Below, piece by piece: positions 1-11,265 of a DNA stretch of 64,000 nucleotides. Source of the DNA: Aegilops tauschii subsp. strangulata (taxonomy: Eukaryota > Streptophyta > Magnoliopsida > Poales > Poaceae); the NCBI RefSeq assembly GCF_002575655.3, contig NC_053040.3, forward strand, positions 356,250,267 to 356,314,266, written 5' to 3'. Position numbers and translations under genes: made by a program. Below the pieces are notes generated by a model, which saw nothing but the letters and a program-made list of their open reading frames with translations, had not been told where the DNA came from and did not search any database. Each line of letters starts with the position of its first letter. The first letter of the stretch is position 1.

Positions 1-1114
1 TTATCAGGCCTTTGGGCCTTCAAGCACTCCAAGCATTTGGGCCGCCTTCCCGGGCCGGCAACCACTAAAGCCGACTCCCGGAAGGCGACCCAGCCTCACC
101 GACTCCAAGAAGCCGGCCAAGAGAAACGCCGACTCCTAGAAGCCGGCCGAGACCACAACCGCCCCTACGTAACGACGACCTGACGGGGCATGGCCACAGT
201 GCGGCCATGAGCCCTGAAGCCCGAGGCAGGCATGGTTACAGGAGGCCGTACGGGAGGGATGTCTCCCGTGCGGCCGGGCACTGTAGCCACGCCAGCTACG
301 ACGTCATCCACGACCCCCTCCTGTACAGCCCAAGGACCGCGGGCCCCTTTAGCCAGAGAGAGGCATGAAGGCGGCCCGGCTTTTCCTAGTCGGCCAGGAG
401 CATAGCCGGCCTCCAGAAGCCGGCGACTCCCTTCCTCGAAGCAGGAGCCCCATTAAGGAGACAAGACGAGGTGAGGCAACAGTGATAGCCCCCGACGCGG
501 ATCACTGTAGCCACGCTTACCTCGACAAAGCCCTCATCATCAGAGGCGCGGCTACAGTAAGCAGCCGCCGACAAGACCCTAGGCAGTGGGGCCGGCCTGT
601 CGACCGAGTAGCCGGCAGCCGGCGGGACCCACCAGCCAGCGGGACCTAACAGCCGGCGGAGAAGCCGGCAGGCGTAGACACTAACGGCTGGGGCCAGTTC
701 CCAGTCGGATTACCATTGTACCCCCGGGGGGTAGGCCTATATAAACCCCCCGGAGCACCCATGCAAAGGGTTCGCACCCAAGCACAATTGGCACCTCTGC
801 ATGTTTGGCTTCCAAGCATAGCACACGCACACACACCATAGATAGAGAGAAGCAAGAGCTAGCCTTGTTCTTCTTCTCCCTTGATTCCAACAGCTCTAGG
901 AGCGATTGTAGCTACTCTTTATCGAGCTAGTGATCATGCGGAGACCCCGCAGAGCAGGACTAGGGGTGTTATCTCCTCGGAGAGCCCCGAACCTGGGTAA
1001 GATTCGCCGGCGTGCATGTCTTCGCCTCATCCCGTTTCTAGGCACCGGCGACGTTTTATTGGCTCCCACAATGATAAGCCATCCTTTGGCATATGTCGCA
1101 CCAACCACCCGACA
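1..1114 (+). repeat. Left LTR of element C, inverted, 5' end cut by window
   Basis: The plus strand here matches the minus strand of 7635-8864 over its whole length. The shared blocks include the start TTATCAGGCCTTTGGGCC, the TATA region and the end CCCGACA at 1114. About 50 bp of the LTR lies left of the window. By eye the two copies differ at roughly one base in ten, more than expected for two LTRs born in one recent insertion, so this copy may come from another element of the same family. Its promoter points rightwards, antisense to the gag-pol frame. Confidence 0.85.
738..745 (+). promoter_or_regulatory. TATA box of the left LTR of C
   Basis: TATATAAA lies in the middle of the LTR and has its counterpart at 7962-7969 on the minus strand in the other LTR. 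It would drive transcription to the right, against the coding strand of element C. Confidence 0.6.
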
Positions 1115-1201
1115 GATAAATAAAGGCAGTCCCCGAGTACTGTTCGGGGGGCTTGTTGGTTCGTACTTAATACAAAAAGGGTAGCATGATACATTCTGCT
1201 T
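1115..1201 (-). other. 3' end of the internal region of C, polypurine-like tract
   Basis: Read on the minus strand this short stretch runs from the integrase stop to ACTCGGGGACTGCC, a purine-rich tract of the kind that primes plus-strand synthesis, then TTTATTTATC, then the LTR. The ten extra bases between tract and LTR, together with the wrong LTR orientation, suggest that the original 3' LTR was lost here. Confidence 0.4.
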
Positions 1202-2092
1202 TCAACTGTAAAATCTTCTCAGGAGGTTCGCGTTCCATGGTCGCTCCGACTCCTTGCCAGAGTGGTCTCTCTTGCGTGCTCTTGGTTTTTGCGCGTCGAT
1301 CAAGTAGTAGGAGTCGTTGCCTAGTGCCTTGCTGATGACGAAGGGGCCTTCCCAAGGGGCCGAGAGCTTGTGCTGGCCGGCTGTTCGCTGGATCAGCAGA
1401 AGCACAAGGTCGCCCTCTTGGAAGGATCTTGGCTTGACCTTGCGGTTGTGGTAGCGGCGCAACCCTTGCTGGTAGATGGCGGACCGACTGAGTGCTAACA
1501 GCCGGCCTTCTTCCAGTAGGTCGACGCCGTCTTCTCTTGCTTCCTTGGCCTCTGCCTACGTATACATGGTGATCCGAGGCGAGTCGAACTCGATGTCGGT
1601 TGGGATGACAGCCTCGGCACCATATACAAGGAAGAACGGAGTGAAGCTGGTTGACTTGTTGGGTGTAGTGCGCAGACTCCAGAGGACAGCCGGCAGCTCA
1701 TCGAGCCAGAATCCGGCTGATCGCTCCAGTGGTACAACCAGTCGAGGCTTGATGCCGGAGAGGATGAGTCCATTTGCTCGCTCGACCTGGCCGTTTGACT
1801 GCGGGTGGGCAACGGACGCTAAGTCCAGTCGGATGCCCTGCGTCGCGCAGAAACGTGCCAGTGCTCCTTTGGCAAAGTTCGTGCTGTTGTCGGTGATGAT
1901 GATGTGCGGCACGCCGTACCGAGTAGTGATGTCGGTGATGAATGTTACGGCAGTCGGCCCGTTCAGTTTCTTGATCGGCTTCGCTTCGATCCACTTGGTG
2001 AACTTGTCCACGGCGACAAGTAGATGTGTCAAGCCGCCGCAGGCTATCTTGAAAGGGCCCACCATGTCCAGTACCCGGACGGCAAAGGGCTA
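1202..2092 (-). pseudogene. Integrase of element C (two in-frame stops)
   Basis: This part of pol encodes the retroviral-type integrase that joins element DNA to the host chromosome. The H2C2 zinc finger lies upstream at about 2150-2290 (GECGHH, then CTGC). The core holds LDMVGP with the first Asp, TDNST with the second Asp and QVERANG with the Glu. The C-terminal part (HNRKVKPRSFQEGDLVL, then WEGPFVI) ends at 1202, 87 bp before the LTR, with no chromodomain. TAG codons at 2090-2092 and 1556-1558 interrupt the frame. At the first, the same position in element D reads Trp. The frame is otherwise continuous with the RNase H upstream. Confidence 0.85.
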
Positions 2093-4720
2093 GGTAAGGG
2101 GAATGGTCTTGAGTGCAGAAGCCGGCAGGTGTTGCTTGGAACTGAAAACTTGGCATCCTGTGCAGCTATTGACTATCTCTTTGGCATCTTCCAAGGCAGT
2201 CGGCCAAAAGAAACCGTGGCGGAAAGCCTTGGCCACAAGTGATCTTAAGGCTGCGTGGTGGCCGCATTCGCCTTGGTGGATATCCGTGAGGATTGCCACT
2301 CCTTTTTCTGGCTCGACACAATGCTGGAAGACTCCAGTGACGCTGCGCTTCACAAGCTCTCTGTTGATTATTGCATATGCTCCGGCTCGTCGTTGCACTA
2401 GTCTTGCTGAGATCTCATCAGCCGGCAGTTCTCTGCTGACTAGGAATCTGAGGATGGGCTGGGCCCATGATGGAGCTGTGACTTCTTCTTCTATTAGTGT
2501 AGCCACCATGACTCGGGTGGGTGGGTTGGGTGGCGTGGAATTGGAATCGGCCACCGCTTCTTGCGTTGCTGCAGTCCCCGGGCCGACTGCCGCAGTCCCC
2601 GGGCCGGTTTCCGAGGTCCTCAGGCCGGGTGTGACTACGGCAGTCCCCGAGCCAGTTGCCGAAGTCCCCGTGCCGCCTGCAGGGTTCCTCCAGTCGGATC
2701 CGGCTGCATCTGGCGCAGGCGGTACGAAGATAGAATCCGACTCTGGAGACGGCTTGATGGACGGCTTGAGGAGGCGCTGGAGGGAGACGCCAGTCGGTAT
2801 GGCTTGTCGGGTGGAGCCGATCTGTGCTAGGGCATCTGCTTGGTCGTTGTCGGCCCTTGGCACGTGAAGGAACTCGCACCCTTCGAAGTACCCGCTGATC
2901 TGCTGGACGAGGAATCGATAGCTCGCCATGTTCGCGTCCTTGGCATCCCAATCGCCAGACGACTGCTGGACCACCAGGTCTGAGTCGCCGTAACACAGGA
3001 TCCGGCGTATGCCGAGCTCTTTTGCTAGCCGGAGCCCATGTACGAGCGCCTCGTACTCGGTCACGTTGTTGGAGGCGGCGAAGTGGATCTGCAGCGTGTA
3101 CTTGAGCTTGTCGCCTTTGGGAGAGGTGAGGACGATGCCGGCTCCCAAGCCGGTGCGCATCTTGGACCCGTCAAAGTGCATCCGCCAATGGGTAGAATCG
3201 GGAGCCGGCGTTAGGTACTGGGTCTCGGCCCAGTCGACGAGGAAGTCGGCCAATGCTTGGGACTTGATGGCGGTGCGGGGTTGGTAGAAGATCGTGTAGG
3301 GCGCCAGTGCAATGGCCCATTTGGCCACCCGGCCGGATGCATCCCGGCTGCCTATGATCTCGGCGAGCGGGGCGGTGCACACGACCGTGATGGGATGCTC
3401 ATGGAAATAGGGCTTCAGCTTCTTGGCGGCGAAGTACACCCCATAGCACATCTTCTGGTTGTGCGGGTAGTTCTGCTTTGAGCTGGATAGCACTTCGCTT
3501 AGATAGTACACCGGCCTCTGGACTAGCTGGGCTCGGCCTTCTTCCGGGCGCTGGACCACAACAACAGTATTGACTACTCGGCTGGTCGTGGCAATGTAGA
3601 GGAGCATGGGCTCCTTCTCAGTCGGCGCTGCCAGGACAGGCGGAGAGGTCAGCATCTTCTTCAACTCATGGAAGGCCTGGTCGGCTTGGTCATTCCACTC
3701 GAAGTGAGTGGACTTCTTCATGAGTCGATACAGGGGAAGAGCCTTCTCTCCTAGTCGGCTGATAAAGCGATTCAGGGTGGCCAAGCAGCCGGTGAACTTC
3801 TGCACATCTCGCAGTTTGGTGGGAATCTCCATCCTCTCGATGGCCTTGATCTTCACAGGGTTGCACTCGATGCCGCGTTCGGAGACCAGGAAGCCTAGCA
3901 GCTGGCCGGCTGGTACTCCGAACACGCACTTCTCGGGGTTGAGCTTGATTTGGAATCGGCGCAAGTTGGCGAATGTTTCTTTGAGATCTTCCAGCAGGGT
4001 GCCGCGCTTCTCTGTCTTCACCACAATGTCGTCTACATAGATGTGGGCATTTCTACCGAGTTGTTTCAGGAGGCATTTCTGCATGCAACGCTAAAAAGTG
4101 GCACCGGCATTCCTCAAGCCGAATGTCATAGTCAGGTAGCAGAAAGCTCCAAATGGTGTGATGAAGGCAGTCTTCAGGCGGTCAGCTGGGTCCAACTTGA
4201 TCTGATGGTACCCTGAGTAGGCATCCAAAAAACTCAACAGCTCGCATCCGGCTATGGAGTCTATCACTTGGTCAATCCGTGGCAGAGCAAACGGATCCTT
4301 GCGGCAAGCCTTGTTCAAGCTAGTGTAGTCTATACACATACGCCACTTGTTATTCTTTTTCAATACCAGAACTGGGTTAGCAAGCCACTCTGGAAAAAAC
4401 ACTTCCATGATAAAGCCAGCGGCAAGGAGCCGGGCTATCTCTTCTCCTACGATTCTTCGCTTCTCTTCTGACAGTCGGCGGAGGGGCTGTTTGACCGGCT
4501 TCGCGTCGGCTCGGACATGTAGTTTGTGCTTGGCGAAATCCTTCGGGACACCCGGCATGTCCTTTGGGGACCATGCAAAAATGTCTCGATTCTCACGGAG
4601 GAAGTCGACGAGCTCGCCTTCCTATTTACTGTTCAAGTTTGCCCCAATGACGGCAAACCTCTCCGGGTTCTCCGGGTCCAGAGGTATCTTCTTCGTCTCT
4701 TTGGCTGGCTGGAACGAGCC
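2093..4720 (-). pseudogene. Reverse transcriptase and dual RNase H of element C
   Basis: The reverse transcriptase starts around 4550 with a conserved fingers region (LLAAGFIMEV, then NKWRMCIDYTSLN) and LDAYSGYHQI, and has its YVDD catalytic motif at 4028-4039. A connection and degraded RNase H follow (RPVYYLSEVL to about 3230). A second RNase H comes next, with Asp in HFDGS, Glu in TEYEAL, and Asp in GDSDL and in NDQAD. Two RNase H units are typical of the Tat lineage. A low-complexity linker (about 2560-2710) precedes the integrase zinc finger. TAG codons interrupt the frame at 4622-4624 and 4091-4093, the latter just ahead of the YVDD block. No frameshift is seen. Confidence 0.87.
2571..2675. 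repeat. Minisatellite in the RNase H-integrase linker of C
   Basis: About five degenerate units of 21-24 bp built on GCAGTCCCCGGGCC. On the coding strand they give a Gly/Thr/Pro/Ala-rich linker (TGPGTAAV-like) between the second RNase H and the integrase. The unit length keeps the frame for most copies. Element D lacks this expansion. Confidence 0.6.
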
Positions 4721-6058
4721 CTATGCATCACAATCTTTGGGGTTGGGGGACAGGGCCGGCTGCTTGCTGGCCATGGCCACAACCCGCTCCAGCATCTTCT
4801 TCTCTTCTGCCACTACAAGGGATTCGGCCAGCCGGCTACTGGCCATGGCACACTCGATGGACTTCTTGTAATCGCCGGCTACCGTGATGATCCCCTTCGA
4901 GCTCGGCATCTTCATCTTCAGGTAGGCGTAGTGGGGCACAGCCATGAACTTGGCAAGAGCAGGTCGGCCAAGCAGAGCATGATAGGGGCTCTCCAAATCC
5001 ACTACCTCGAACCAGATTGCTTCTCGGCGAAAATGCTCTTTGTCTCCGAAGAGAACATCCATTTCAATCTTGCCGATTGGGGAGCAAGACAAGCCGGGGA
5101 CGATACCATGGAACACGGTTCGGCTTGGCATAAGCTGCTTCACCTTGATGTTCAGCTTCTCCATGGTATCGCGGTACAATATATTGATACTGCTTCCGCC
5201 ATCTATCAGGACGCGGGAGAATCGGGCAGCTCGCCTCTCCGTCGTGAGGGTAACATCCAAGACCAGTGCATAGGAGCCAGGGGATGGCATCACCTCTGGG
5301 TGGTCGACCTGGCTCCAGCTGATTGGCTTCTCTGACCAGTGCATGAACTCGGGGGCGCTAGAGGTGACTACATTGACTTCTTGATGCTGACGGCGCCGAC
5401 TACGCTTGTCGTCGGCTTGACTGGTGAAGACGACGTAGGCGGCGTGCTCTTCAGGGAATTCGTCTTGGGTGGCTCCGACTGCCGGCCGAGCCGCCGGCTG
5501 CTGAGGGGCTAGAGGCGGCGGGCCGGGAGGCAGAGGCGGCAACAACCCTTCGCCCTTGGAGATGCGTGTGAGCCAGTGGCATTTTCGGGTCGTGTGGTTG
5601 GACGGCTTCGCGCCGCTGTGGAACTTGCAGGGGGCGTCGAGAGTCTGCTCGTAGGAGAAAGCCGGCTGCCAAGCCGGCCTGCCACCCTTCTTCTTGGGAG
5701 CGGGCCGTTCTTCGGGCTGCTCATCTTCAACTGTGGCCACCTGCCGACTGGTGGAAGTCGGCATGGGGGCCTTGCACTTGTGATCGTTCTGCTAAGGGCG
5801 CCGATTGGAGTCGCCAGCCGGCGTCTTGGGAGCCGGAGCAATCACCTTCCCAGAGGCGTCCACTCGGAGCTCGGTCTTCATCGAGGAGTCGGCCGTGGTG
5901 TACTTGTCCGCGATGATCAGCAACTCGTCGAGGGTAGCCGGCTCGTCGCAGAGGAGTCGGTGCTTGAGGAGGGTACCCTCTCGGCACCGGCGGTGAAGTA
6001 CTCGATGGCCTGAACCTTGTGCACCCCCTCGTAGGATTTGCGGAGCTCGGCCCACCAC
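4721..6058 (-). pseudogene. C-terminal Gag and aspartic protease of element C
   Basis: The protease motif is VLIDGGSSINIL at about 5200, where the Asp is the catalytic residue of retropepsin-type enzymes that cut the polyprotein. Upstream is a basic region with spaced Cys/His (CKFHSG, then HTTRKCHW), a degenerate nucleic-acid binding knuckle. The frame from 6058 runs without frameshift into reverse transcriptase but contains TAG at 5792-5794 and at 4721-4723. The N-terminal Gag frame overlaps 5917-6058 in another register, so a one-base type indel near 5970 separates the two. Confidence 0.78.
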
Positions 6059-7620
6059 GTGAGGTAGTCGCGGGTCGACTCATTGGGTCCTTGGACGCAA
6101 AGGGAGAGCTGGCGAGGCTTGGGAGGCTGCTTGTACGTGCTGGTGAAGTTGCGGACGAAGACTTCCGTGAAGTCCAGCCAGCTGTTGATGCTGTAAGGCT
6201 TGAGGCTGTTGAGCCAGGTGCGCCCCGTGCCTTGCAGCATAAGGGGGACGTACTTCACGGCTACGCGCCAATTGCCGTTGGCTATGCTGACAGCAGTGGA
6301 GTAGTCGATGAGCCAATCTTCCGACTTCACTGAGCCGTTGTACTTGGGCGTGTCTCTGGGGAGCGAGAACCCTTTGGGGAAGAGCTCGTCGCGGATGCGG
6401 GGGCCGAAGCATGGCGGGCCGACATCGTCTTCTTCTTCTAGAGCCAGGGATCGAGCAAGGCGGTCGATCCGGTGGCGGGCGTCATTCTCGCCGACTCCTT
6501 CTCGGCGGCCTAATCGGTCGCCAAGAGTCGGGTGCGTGATAGGCGGCGGAGTGAGACGTCTCTCTCTTCGGGGCGGGGGAGGAGGCAGATTTCCTTGGCG
6601 TTCCACCGCTCGAGGGCGGCCTTCCGCGTCGCGCTCGATGGTGAGGCGAGTCTGGCTGCGGCTGGCAGCCGGCTCCTTGTCTTCCTTCTGGCGGGCGCCG
6701 ATCGCAGTCGGCGAGCGGGACGTCGCGGCGTGCTCCCGGCGCGGGGGATGACTATTAGCACGGGCGCCGGCTTCGTGCCGTTCTGCAGCCGCGTCGATCA
6801 GCTGCTGGATCCGTCTTGTCATGTAGGGGAGCTCATCGGCTCCCAGCCCATTGAGCTCTTCTGCGGCCGCCTGAGCGGCTCGCAGATTCTCGAGCGGGGT
6901 CGCGTAGACGGGGCGATCTGCCCCCAGCATGCTAGCGATAGCCGCGCCGCGCTTCTGGACGAAGCCGGCTCGGCTCGGGCCGCTAGGCGGCGGCGTACCG
7001 AAGGCGGCGCGGTCGACTTCGCGCTGGTGGGCCTCGGTGAGGCGTCTCATGGAGGCTATCTTCTGGCCCTCTGCGACGAGGGCGAGGCAACGTGCCTCCA
7101 GGGTCTCGGCGTCGGCGTCGGCCGGGATGGGGACGGAGAGGTCGTGCATCGCCGCTTGCAGGGCGTCGTGGGCGTTCTCGCCCGAGTTAGCAACGTGGCT
7201 GATGACCAACACTTCGGTGACAGCGCTGCTGCCACTGTCAGCTCGAGGGAGAGGATCGTCGAAGACCACCACGTCGGAGGGGTAGGCATCGAGCGATGCC
7301 GTGTCAGAGTCGACGAGCATCGGGTCGGTGGAGCCGACCGACTCCACATCTGCAGCAGGCTCGCTAGAGACGTGAAGCTGGTCGAGGAGGCTGACGAGGC
7401 GGCTCTCGGTGTAGTCCATGCCTGCGTCGGACGCAGGCTCGTCGGAGATGCGAGTCTCGCCGAGAAGATCGGCGAGGCAGCTCGCTCCGCAGGCGTCGTC
7501 GACGCCTTGCAGCGCGTCGAGGCAAACGCCATCAGGCGCAGCAGGCTGGCTGCGCTCGCGGGGGAGGAAGAGGGTTCCCGTCCAGAATAGGTCTCCGGAC
7601 GACGGTGCACCTGGCCCCAT
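5917..7620 (-). pseudogene. Gag N-terminal part of element C
   Basis: A frame of about 567 codons beginning just inside the 5' LTR. The N-terminal half is acidic and low in recognisable motifs. The C-terminal half has an Arg-rich stretch (RRERRLTPPPI) and the retrotransposon gag domain (WLNSLKPYSINSWLDFTEVFVRNF), which builds the particle around element RNA. It then leaves frame near 5970, where the conserved continuation moves to another register. The first ATG (7618-7620) lies inside the predicted primer-binding site, where a related site would more often read GTG, so the true start may be further inside. Confidence 0.75.
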
Positions 7621-7632
7621 GGTGGGCGCCAA
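7615..7632 (-). other. Primer-binding site of element C
   Basis: TGGCGCCCACCATGGGGC on the minus strand starts two bases inside the 5' LTR, as expected for the tRNA primer of minus-strand DNA synthesis. It marks 7635-8864 as the true 5' LTR. Confidence 0.75.
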
Positions 7633-7634
7633 AT

Positions 7635-8864
7635 GTCGGGCGGTAGGTGCGACATATGCCAACGGGTGGCTTATCATAGTGGGTGCCAGTAAGACGTAGC
7701 CGGTGCTTGGAAACGGGATAAGGCGGAGACATGCATGCCGGCGAATCTTACCCAGGTTCGGGGCTCTCCGAGGAGATAAGACCCCTAGTCCTTCTCTGCG
7801 GGGTCTCCGCATGATCACTAGATCAGAAAGAGTAGCTACAAATGCTCCTAGAGCTGTTGGGTTCAAGGGAGAAGAAGAACAAGGCTAGCTCTTGCTTCCC
7901 TCTCTCTATGGTGTGTGTGTAACTCTAAGAAGGCAACCCTTTGCATGGGTGTCCCGGGGGGTTTATATAGGCCTACCCCCCGGGGGTACAATTGTAATCC
8001 GGCTGGGCGCTGGTCCCAGCCGTCAGTGTCTACGCTCGCTGGCTTCTCCACCGGCCGTTGGGGCCTGCCGACTGGTGGGTCCCGCCGGCTGCCAGCCTCT
8101 TGGTCGACAGGCCGACCCCACCGCCTAGGGTCTTGTCGGCGGCTACTTACTGTAGCCTCGCCCCTGATGACGAGGGCTCCATCGAGGTAAGCGTGGCTAC
8201 AGTGTGCCGCCTCGAGGGCTCTCACTGTAGCCTTACCTCGTCTTGTCTCCTTAATGTGGCACATGCTTCGAGGGAGGCGGTAGCCGGCTTCTGGGAGCCG
8301 GTTACGCCCTTGGCCGATTGGGGGAGGCCGGGCCGCCTTCGCGCCTCTCTCTGGCTGAAGGGGCCCGCCGCCCGAGGGCCGTATTGGCGTCTGTCGTGGG
8401 TGACGTTGAGGCCAGCATGGCGACAGTGCCGAGCCGGACGGGGGATGGCCGTCCTGTACGGCGTCCTGTGGCCATGCCTGCCTCGGGCGTCGGGGGTAGT
8501 GGGCCGCATTGTGGCCACACCCCGTCTTGTCACCGTTATGTGGATGTAGTTTTGGTGGGGGCGGTCTTGGCCGGCTCCTTGGAATCGGCGCTCTTCGTGG
8601 CCGACTCAGGGGAGTCGGCGTTCTTCATGGCCGGCTCGGGGAAGTCGGCATCCTCTATGGCCGGCTTCCTAGAGTCGGCCATCCCGTGGTTATCTTGGGG
8701 GGAGGTTGCTGAGGCTGGGTCGCCTTCTGGGAGTCGGCTTCTAGAAATAGCCGACAGGGGAAGGCGGCACAATGCTTGAAATGCTTGAAGGCCCAAAGGC
8801 CTGATAATTTTTCGGAAGAGCCAGGGGTAGTCGGTTAGGCTACCCGTGGCCATTTACTCCGACA
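7635..8864 (-). repeat. 5' LTR of element C
   Basis: On the minus strand it runs from TGTCGGAG at 8864 to CCCGACA at 7635, 1230 bp with TG/CA ends. TATATAAA at 7962-7969 is its promoter. The bases right after it are CTCGG, followed by sequence that is the 3' untranslated end of the accessory gene in element A. Confidence 0.87.
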
Positions 8865-11265
8865 CTCGGCCTTCCGAATACCAGGGGCTTCGCCGAATTT
8901 CTTAATTGTCAAACTCCTATGGCTAAGTGAGGGTGGTAAAGGCCGCATAGTTTGATTGCCTTATTCGTTGCGCTAAACACCTCCTTTAAGGACCAGAATG
9001 TGGAGTAAAGAGTGTTTAGATTTATCCCGAACACCCCCGTACTATCTACGTGGGGGCAGAAGCCGACGACTGGTCAACCCTCAGATTACATAAACGGCCG
9101 CACAGGAGGTAAAATTTAAATCTCAAGCATTATATTACATAACATCACTGTTCCATATTACAGGACAGGATAATACGAATGTTTTCATGGGAATATAACA
9201 TCCTTCGAACATTTCTCTACCACCAGGCGGGATCCCTCCAGGACAACATCAAAATAGTGCTCAGGTCGACGATGCTCCTTCCCCTCCGGCGGCCCCTCGG
9301 TCATCATCTTCTTGGCATCCAACTTCGCCCAATGCGTCTTAACGCACGCAAATGCCATCCGTGCACCCTCAATACAGACCAACCGCTTCACGGCTTCGAT
9401 CCGCGGACAGACACTCACAAGCCGCTTAACAAGTCCGAAGTAGCTGCTAGGTATAAGCTCAGCAGGCCACAGCCAGACTATTAGGTCCTTCATGGCTAGC
9501 TCTGCCGACCTGCGCAGCTCGACCAATTGTTTCAGCTGGTCGCTAAAGGGTACTGGATGTTCGGGTCCAACATGTTGAGACCAGAATAGCTTCTTCGTAG
9601 ACATCCCCTCATCGACTCGATAAAACTCGGCATCATCTGATATACTGCGCGGCAGATCTGTAAACGCCCCTGGAAAACCCAAATTCGGGTAAATATAGGA
9701 ATTTCTCCCCACATAATGGCTTTGCATAGGCGAAAGACTTACCCGCCGCAATCTTCTTGGCCGCCTAAATTTCTTGAAGGGCGCCCTGGGCTTCGGCTCG
9801 TGCATCCTGTGCGCTCTGGCTGGCCTTCGCAAGTTCGGACTCTTGCACCTTACAATCGCGCTCCAAGGACTCAAACCTCTTGACCACGTCTTGGAGCTCC
9901 TGCTGTGCCTCGCTAACCCGGGCCTCATGCTTCTCGCGCGCGGCGCGTTCCTTGGCCGCTTTGTCCTCGACCTCGGCTAACGTTTTCTTGAGGGCTGCCA
10001 CCTCGATCGTGGCCCCTAATGAATTTTATGACACTTTAGTCCGGACGGACTATTCATTTTTCTTAAATGTACCCACAGGTTACTGGATACCTAGGCTAAC
10101 CTCCAGCTGCTTCTTCACGAGGTCGAGCTCCTCCTCGGCCCGCTCCAGTTTCTGCTTCAGTTCGGAGACCTCCGCAGCATGAGCGGTAGCAGCCTGTAAT
10201 GATACCTGCTTATTCACATAGACAACTTATGTTAGACTCCTGTGATATTTATTCTTGATCCTCTGTTCGGCTTTTTCTTTCCGAACACCAAATAGAGCAT
10301 CAGGGGCTATTGTCTATACTGTGATGTTCTTCCTACCATCACATTACTTACCTCAAAGCCCGTCAGAAGGCTAGTGCAGGCTTCGGTCAGTCTGCTTTTG
10401 ACGGACTAAACCTTCTCGATCACCGTGCCCATAAGGACACGGTGTTCATCCACAATAGAGGCACCTCGTAGCGCCTCCAGCATATTATCCGGTACCTCTG
10501 GTTGGACAGAGGTCACCGGCGGAACAGGCACATTCCCTCCTTTTGGTGAATGCCGTTCGCTGGACTCCGGAGCCGTGTAAAGCTCCGAAAGGGTATCCGG
10601 CTGAGGGCTGAAGGGAACTCGGGCCCCGTCACCAGTCCCCAAGGAGCTTTTTCCCCCATGTGTTCGGCGACCATGGAGTCATCCTGGGGCGCCGCCCTGA
10701 CGATCTCCGAAAACTCCCCCGGTCTGGGAAGGTCTTTTGGGACACCACCTCGTCATCACCCTTGGGCGAGACGGAATGAGCAGGTGGCGGAGACATGCTA
10801 GCCATCTCCTTTGAGTCTAGCAAATCCTCTGTCGAGGATCGCGGAGAGCCATCACGTGCCGGACTGCAATGACAAGATTAAAAGTATATCAGTATTACAA
10901 ACAGGAAAGGTCAGACGTTTTTGGACTCTGGTACTTACGATGCGACCCGAGGCTTTGTCCGGCGAGGTCGCTCCGGACTGCTATCAACATCCCACGTGGA
11001 GTTATCCGCAATGGAGCTTTTCCCCCTCTTGGACGCTTTCACCTCCGGGTTTGTGGGGCCCGCTCTCCTCTTCCTTCCCACTTCAGGGGGGGTCATTTTC
11101 TTCATCCTCTTCATCGTCGTCAGCGGGCGAAGAAGAAGTTTCGTCTTCAGACGTCACGTCCGGAGCGCCTTTTCGGCGAGGGCCTTTCTTGGCCCCTTTG
11201 GCCGCTTTCTTGGTCATCTTCTCTGGCACCTCATAAGGTGCCGGAAAGAGCATTTTCGTCTGTAG
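8865..11265 (-). mobile_element. Element A, left piece (Gypsy fragment with accessory gene)
   Basis: This piece and 53936-55311 are two halves of one sequence split by element B. The direct evidence is that the minus-strand reading frame of the accessory gene continues across the two outer edges of B once B and one copy of its target duplication are left out. 8865-9184 is AT-rich non-coding sequence that would be the 3' untranslated end. No LTR of A itself is recognised in the window. Confidence 0.75.
9185..11265 (-). pseudogene. Accessory gene of element A, C-terminal exons
   Basis: Several minus-strand exons with GT/AG borders encode the later part of a protein of the putative gypsy type transposon (Transposase_28) kind. 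Order in translation: a Lys/acidic-rich low-complexity exon (11265 to about 10935), a Pro/Ser-rich exon, coiled-coil exons (Lys/Glu heptads near 10190-10100 and 10010-9765) and a conserved last exon (about 9665-9185) with MSTKKLFWSQ and KRLVCIEGARMAF. TAG codons at 10406-10408 and 9765-9767 and a frame change near 10635 break it. Such proteins lack a known enzyme activity; a structural or nucleic-acid role is a guess. Confidence 0.7.

Larger units (their letters stand above)
1..8864 (-). mobile_element. Element C: Tat-type Gypsy retrotransposon with inverted LTRs
   Basis: Gag, protease, reverse transcriptase, RNase H and integrase follow in this order on the minus strand from 7620 down to 1202, the Ty3/Gypsy order. 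A degraded RNase H followed by a second RNase H domain before the integrase is known for the Tat lineage. The 5' LTR is 7635-8864 on the minus strand. The left LTR (1-1114) lies in the opposite orientation, so the two are inverted instead of direct. The element abuts the 3' end of the accessory gene of element A at 8865, so it probably inserted into A; its left target site is outside the window. The coding part carries six in-frame TAG codons and one frameshift in gag, so it is not autonomous now. Confidence 0.85.

Noticed and set aside
1476..2093. Plus-strand open frame of 205 codons
   Set aside because: Antisense to the integrase core; no independent support.
2103..2867. Plus-strand open frame of 254 codons
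   Set aside because: Antisense shadow of the RNase H, linker and integrase finger of element C, with no domain of its own.
6532..7590. Plus-strand open frame of 352 codons
   Set aside because: It is the complement of the gag frame of element C. GC-rich coding sequence opens the opposite strand.
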